From an uncultured Oscillibacter sp. (GTDB lineage Bacteria; Bacillota; Clostridia; Oscillospirales; Oscillospiraceae): DNA of 64,000 bases. The notes beneath the pieces were generated by a model. It saw only the letters and a program-made list of their open reading frames with translations, did not search any database and had not been told where the DNA came from. The number at the start of each line of letters is the position of its first letter. Within the stretch, counting starts at the first letter, position 1. This document shows positions 61,501 through 64,000 of this stretch, piece by piece. Both the position numbers and the translations under genes were made by a program. Location: NCBI RefSeq assembly GCF_900546705.1, contig NZ_URDP01000005.1:11491-75490 (forward strand), written 5' to 3'.

Positions 61501-62196
61501 CGTCAGCACCGTGGAGAAGGTGGTGTGGCGGCAGTGGTCGGACCAGTAGGTGTCCAGAATCCGCAGCTCCGTGATGGTGGGGTCCCGGCCCTCCTTGGCG
61601 AAGTAGGCCCGGCAGCACTTGAGATCGTCCACGTCCATGGCAAGGCTCAGCGTGGCAATCAGGTCCTCCAGCGTCCGGTCGCCCATGGCGATGAAGCCCC
61701 GCAGCACGTCGGGGGGCTCGGGCTCCGTCACTTCCATGGCCAGGGAGGTGACCGGCTCCAAGCTGGCCTCCCGGGCCTCCACGGGGTTGATGACGTAGTG
61801 CTTGACCTTCTCCACGTCATCGGGAGTCAGCTCCCCGGAGAGCAGGTATACCTTGGCGGTGCGGACCATGGGCCGCTCCCCCTGGGTCATGAGCTGGATG
61901 CAGGCCCGGGCGGAGTCGGCCCGCTGGTCGAACTGACCGGGCAGGTACTCCACGGCGAAGGCCACGCCGTCCTGAGCGGGCAGGGCGGCGGACACGTCGT
62001 CCACCTGGGGCTCGGAGAACACGGTCTGCACGGCCCGGGTGAAGGTCTCCTCGTCCAGACCCTCCACGTCATAGCGGTTCAAAAGCCGCAGACCGGTCAG
62101 ATGGGTGAGGCCCACCAGCGTCCGCAGCTCCTGATAGAGCCCCGCGGCCTCCTGGCGCAGGCGGGGCTTTTTTTCAACATATACACGTCGTACCAT
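58501..62196 (-). CDS. purL: Phosphoribosylformylglycinamidine synthase (large single-chain)
   Basis: A 1231-aa ATP-dependent amidotransferase that turns FGAR into FGAM in purine synthesis. It is the long single-polypeptide form (PurL with fused PurQ-like glutaminase), here with the C-terminal glutaminase Cys in GTNCEYDS and the matching late catalytic residues. Two AIRS-like catalytic halves occupy the first 900 residues. Its stop is followed directly by guaB and its start abuts the purD stop, so purD, purL and guaB appear to be one transcription unit. Confidence 0.95.
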   Translation of the reverse strand: MVRRVYVEKKPRLRQEAAGLYQELRTLVGLTHLTGLRLLNRYDVEGLDEETFTRAVQTVFSEPQVDDVSAALPAQDGVAFAVEYLPGQFDQRADSARACIQLMTQGERPMVRTAKVYLLSGELTPDDVEKVKHYVINPVEAREASLEPVTSLAMEVTEPEPPDVLRGFIAMGDRTLEDLIATLSLAMDVDDLKCCRAYFAKEGRDPTITELRILDTYWSDHCRHTTFSTVLTDLSFDDPAAKAAYERYLAVREATNAGEKPVTLMDMATRGAKYLKKTGALTDLDESEEINACTVKIDVDEDGEKKPWLLLFKNETHNHPTEIEPFGGAATCIGGAIRDPLAGRGYVYQAMRVTGAADPRTPLSKTLPGKLPQRKIVTAAANGYSSYGNQIGLATGLVDEIYHKGYAAKRMEIGAVVGAVPAGNVRRETPVPGDVVILLGGRTGRDGIGGATGSSKRHDTQSVSTCSAEVQKGNAPEERKLQRLFRCGEAVKLIKRCNDFGAGGVSVAVGELADSLDIDLNKVTKKYEGLDATELAISESQERMAVVVDPGDADRFMALAHQENLEATVVAVVTDTGRMVMRWNGRTVADLSRAFLNTNGASKRAAAAVDAPRPAKSVPVTNFHDTLMTLAGDLNLCSRQGLCERFDSTIGAGSVVMPFGGKYQRTPTQSMAAKLPVLGHDTTTCSIMAWGGDPHVMEESPYRGAYLAVAESVAKVIAAGGSRRKCWLTFQEYFEKLGAAPRRWGKPVAALLGALSAQLDLQCAAIGGKDSMSGSFNDLDVPPTLVSFAVSLGTTDRILSDEFKAPGHKVYLLAPQVGEDGNLVPESLVETLDAAEAAIASGKVVSASVVGYGGIAVSVMKSCLGNGLGFSFTDAFLPADLFARRPAALLLEVTEDLDTGVCVGVTNGSGSICCECESVTLSELSGPYDATLESIFPMKTPTDPETVPVLEAPAFSRPAPKAGVRRPRVLIPVFPGTNCEYDSARAVERAGLEPRILVLGNQSPADVADSAARFAAQARESQIIFLPGGFSGGDEPDGSGKFITAFFRNPAVSDATNDLLKNRDGLMLGICNGFQALIKLGLVPFGEIRDMDDTCPTLSYNVIGRHQSKIVRTRIASNRSPWLSRMQVGQIVSVPISHGEGRFLCPPELLAQLAENGQIATQYVDLAGAPTMDVAFNPNGSVWAVEGITSPDGRVLGKMGHAERVGPGLYQNVPGDYELHLFDAARDYFNI

Positions 62197-63477
62197 TTAC
62201 TGTCCCTCCAATGCCGCCAGAGCCCGGCGGCCGATGTCATGGCGCAGGTATTTTCCCTCAAAGGAGACGGTGTCCGCGGCGGCGTAGGCGTCGGCCAGGG
62301 CCTGACGCAGCGTGGGCGCCGCGGCGGTGATGCCCAGCACCCGGCCGCCGCTGGTGACCAGGGTATCGCCCTCCAGCTTGTCGCCGGCGTGGTAGCAGGT
62401 GACGTTTGCCGGGAAGGCGGCGGGGAAGGTGATGGGCTTGCCTTTTTCGTAGTGGGCGGGGTAGCCGCCGGAGGCCAGAATGACGCAGGCGGCGGCGCCG
62501 TCGGACCACTCCACGTCCAACTCCCCCAGGGTTTCGTTCTCCACCGCCTGCATGACGGTGAGAAGGTCCGTTTTCAAAAGGGGCAGCACCACCTGGGTCT
62601 CCGGGTCGCCGAAGCGGCAGTTGTACTCGATGACCTTGGGGCCGTCGGGGGTGAGCATGAGGCCGAAGTAGAGACAGCCCTTGAAGGGGCAGCCCTCGGC
62701 CCGCATGGCCGCCAGGGTGGGCAGGAAGATGGTGTCCATACACACCTGGGCGATGGCCGGAGTGTAGCAGGGGTTGGGGGCCACGGTGCCCATGCCGCCG
62801 GTATTGAGGCCGGTGTCGCCGTCCCCGGCCCGCTTGTGGTCCATGGAGGAGACCATGGGACGGATGGCGGTGCCGTCGGTGAAGGCCAGGACGCTGACCT
62901 CCGGGCCGGTGAGGAACTGCTCGACGACGATCTCGTTGCCGGAGTCGCCGAAGGCTTTATCCTCCATGATGGTCTTGACGGCGTCGCGGGCCTCGTCCAG
63001 GTTCCGGGGGATCAGCACGCCCTTGCCCAGGGCCAGACCGTCGGCCTTGATGACGATGGGGAAGGAGGCGTTCTCCAGATAGGCCATGGCCTCTTTGGGG
63101 TCGTGGAAAACCTGATAGTCGGCGGTGGGGATGCCGTACTTTTTCATGAGGTTTTTGGAAAAGACCTTGCTGGACTCGATGCGGGCGGCCTTGGCGTCGG
63201 GGCCGAAGCAGGGGATGCCCGCATCGTGGAGGGCGTCCACGCAGCCCAGGGCCAGGGGGTCGTCCGGGGCCACCACGGCGAAGTCCACCTGGTGGCTTGC
63301 GGCGAAGTCCACAATGGCGCCGATGTCCTTGGCCCCGATCTGGGGCACGCACACGGCGTCGGCGGCGATGCCGCCGTTGCCGGGCAGGGCGTAGATGGTC
63401 TCCACCTCCGGGTTTTCCCGGAGCTTTTTGATGATGGCGTGCTCGCGGCCTCCGCCGCCCACGACCAGAAGTTTCAT
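62197..63477 (-). CDS. purD: Phosphoribosylamine-glycine ligase
   Basis: A 426-aa ATP-grasp enzyme forming GAR from PRA and glycine. It has the N-terminal preATP-grasp domain (VVGGGGREHAII), the GPEVSVLAFTDG and NTGGMG signatures, and the C-terminal GARS domain. The length is standard. Its stop is directly followed by the purL ATG (no gap), and GGAGGAG lies upstream of the ATG at 63477. Confidence 0.95.
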   Translation of the reverse strand: MKLLVVGGGGREHAIIKKLRENPEVETIYALPGNGGIAADAVCVPQIGAKDIGAIVDFAASHQVDFAVVAPDDPLALGCVDALHDAGIPCFGPDAKAARIESSKVFSKNLMKKYGIPTADYQVFHDPKEAMAYLENASFPIVIKADGLALGKGVLIPRNLDEARDAVKTIMEDKAFGDSGNEIVVEQFLTGPEVSVLAFTDGTAIRPMVSSMDHKRAGDGDTGLNTGGMGTVAPNPCYTPAIAQVCMDTIFLPTLAAMRAEGCPFKGCLYFGLMLTPDGPKVIEYNCRFGDPETQVVLPLLKTDLLTVMQAVENETLGELDVEWSDGAAACVILASGGYPAHYEKGKPITFPAAFPANVTCYHAGDKLEGDTLVTSGGRVLGITAAAPTLRQALADAYAAADTVSFEGKYLRHDIGRRALAALEGQ

Positions 63478-63830
63478 AGTTCACTCCTCCTACTATCCTG
63501 CTCACCGGCCCCAGGCAAGGCCGGGAAAATGATGCCGCCTTGGGCGATTTGCCGAAGGCAGTATTCAATCATGTTCGCCGCGGCGTGTACGTGGCGAACA
63601 TACTTTGACTCAGCCGCCTGGGGCGGCGTTCACCAGTGACCGATGTCACTGGTGGTGGGAACCAGGGCTCGGGCACAGCCCGGGCACTGGCGAGGGCGCA
63701 GCTTGCGGCGCATCCCCTGTCCCCCTCCGACGCAAACCAGCGGAGCGTTTGGGTCGGAAAACGAGGAGCAGCGGAGGGAACCAGGGCTCGGGCATCGCCC
63801 GGGCACTGGCGATCCGCAGCTTGCGACGAG
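63478..63830. other. Repeat-rich spacer between purH and purD
   Basis: Holds two copies of a roughly 50-bp direct repeat (starting near 63658 and 63778), hairpins ATGTTCGCC (63571-63579)/GGCGAACAT (63593-63601) and ACCAGTGAC (63632-63640)/GTCACTGGT (63645-63653). On the minus strand a short open frame of 32 codons (63474-63572) ends with its stop overlapping the purD start. It lacks a ribosome site, so it is not called as a gene. Confidence 0.6.
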
Positions 63831-64000
63831 TCAGTGGTGGAACAGCCGCATGCCGGTAAAGCACATGGTCATACCGTACTTGTCGGCGGTTTCGATGACG
63901 TGGTCGTCCCGGATGGAGCCGCCGGGCTCGGCGATGTACTGGACCCCGGACTTGCGGGCCCGCTCCACGTTGTCGCCGAAGGGGAAGAAGGCGTCGGAGC
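63831..64000 (-). CDS. purH: Bifunctional AICAR transformylase/IMP cyclohydrolase, C-terminal end
   Basis: Only the last 56 codons are in the window. The reading frame encodes SDAFFPFGDNVERARKSGV, then IAEPGGSIRDDHVI and a terminal RLFHH. This is the conserved end of the AICAR transformylase domain of PurH, which carries out the last two steps of IMP synthesis. It precedes purD, completing a purH-purD-purL-guaB order. The rest lies beyond the window. Confidence 0.9.
   Translation of the reverse strand, partial: SDAFFPFGDNVERARKSGVQYIAEPGGSIRDDHVIETADKYGMTMCFTGMRLFHH

Noticed and set aside
63474..63572. 32-aa leader peptide before purD
   Set aside because: Its stop overlaps the purD ATG, but there is no ribosome site and the peptide has no feature; it is probably chance.
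58486..63639. 1717-aa plus-strand open frame
   Set aside because: It is exactly antisense to guaB-purL-purD, and its Gly/His/Val-rich translation is typical of GC-rich third-position bias.
1..64000. CRISPR arrays
   Set aside because: Only short or in-frame coding repeats are seen; there is no regularly spaced repeat-spacer pattern and no cas gene.

Overview
The window comes from a high-GC Gram-positive anaerobe. Most of it is about 65-70% G+C with strong Shine-Dalgarno sites, sigma-A type promoters (often TTGCGC or TTGCCC at -35 with TATAAT or TATCAT at -10), SLH-type and VWA surface proteins and BY-kinase capsule control. This best fits a gut Clostridia/Oscillospiraceae genome (Flavonifractor-Oscillibacter-like). 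That placement is inference from style, not from a database search.

Region 1 (1-6851) is the right end of an integrated mobile element. It holds the C-terminal part of a type I restriction HsdR, then a strikingly AT-rich cassette: a probable structured non-coding RNA with its own extended -10 promoter, a UG/DRT-type reverse transcriptase and a SLATT membrane protein. This looks like an anti-phage defence-associated reverse transcriptase system. DUF6809-like and hypothetical cargo genes, a MobV relaxase and a possible oriT follow. The element ends at an orphan 3' half of a tRNA-Ser(CGA), the expected scar of integration into a tRNA gene. Region 2 (6.9-12.8 kb) is chromosomal: an HD hydrolase, a small membrane protein, a DUF6017-like HTH protein, an EamA transporter, a GT8 glycosyltransferase, cardiolipin synthase and a low-molecular-weight protein tyrosine phosphatase.

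Region 3 (12.8-20.9 kb) is the most interesting chromosomal locus. A tyrosine recombinase sits between two perfect 33-bp inverted repeats, together with a perfect-consensus promoter. In the sequenced orientation that promoter fires away from the locus into a bidirectional terminator. After inversion it would fire into an AP2/Cys-repeat protein, a 1175-aa VWA surface protein, a small 'YVKP' peptide, an HPr-kinase-like protein and a SPASM radical SAM enzyme. This looks like a self-flipping phase switch for a surface and RiPP-like operon. A paralogous, non-invertible copy lies at 39.3-48.8 kb (VWA/SLH protein, PqqD, YVKP peptide, HPrK-like, radical SAM, giant surface protein). A Ser/His S26 peptidase and an ABC exporter just before it may serve both loci.

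Region 4 (20.9-39.3 kb) has an AraC/MATE divergent pair, a stranded phage-type lysis cassette (XhlA-like, holin-like, amidase), an XRE regulator, a phosphoesterase, a lasso-type nucleotidyltransferase, galE, an AEC transporter, and an exopolysaccharide operon (CapD-like dehydratase, CpsB/YwqE phosphatase, two tandem BY-kinases with YGYG tails). Region 5 (48.9-64 kb) is mainly on the minus strand: macro-domain protein, CobT-like VWA protein plus MoxR ATPase, a PLP decarboxylase, a GT2 fused to a MarR-like domain, carbonic anhydrase (plus strand), ribokinase, then guaB, purL, purD and the 3' end of purH.
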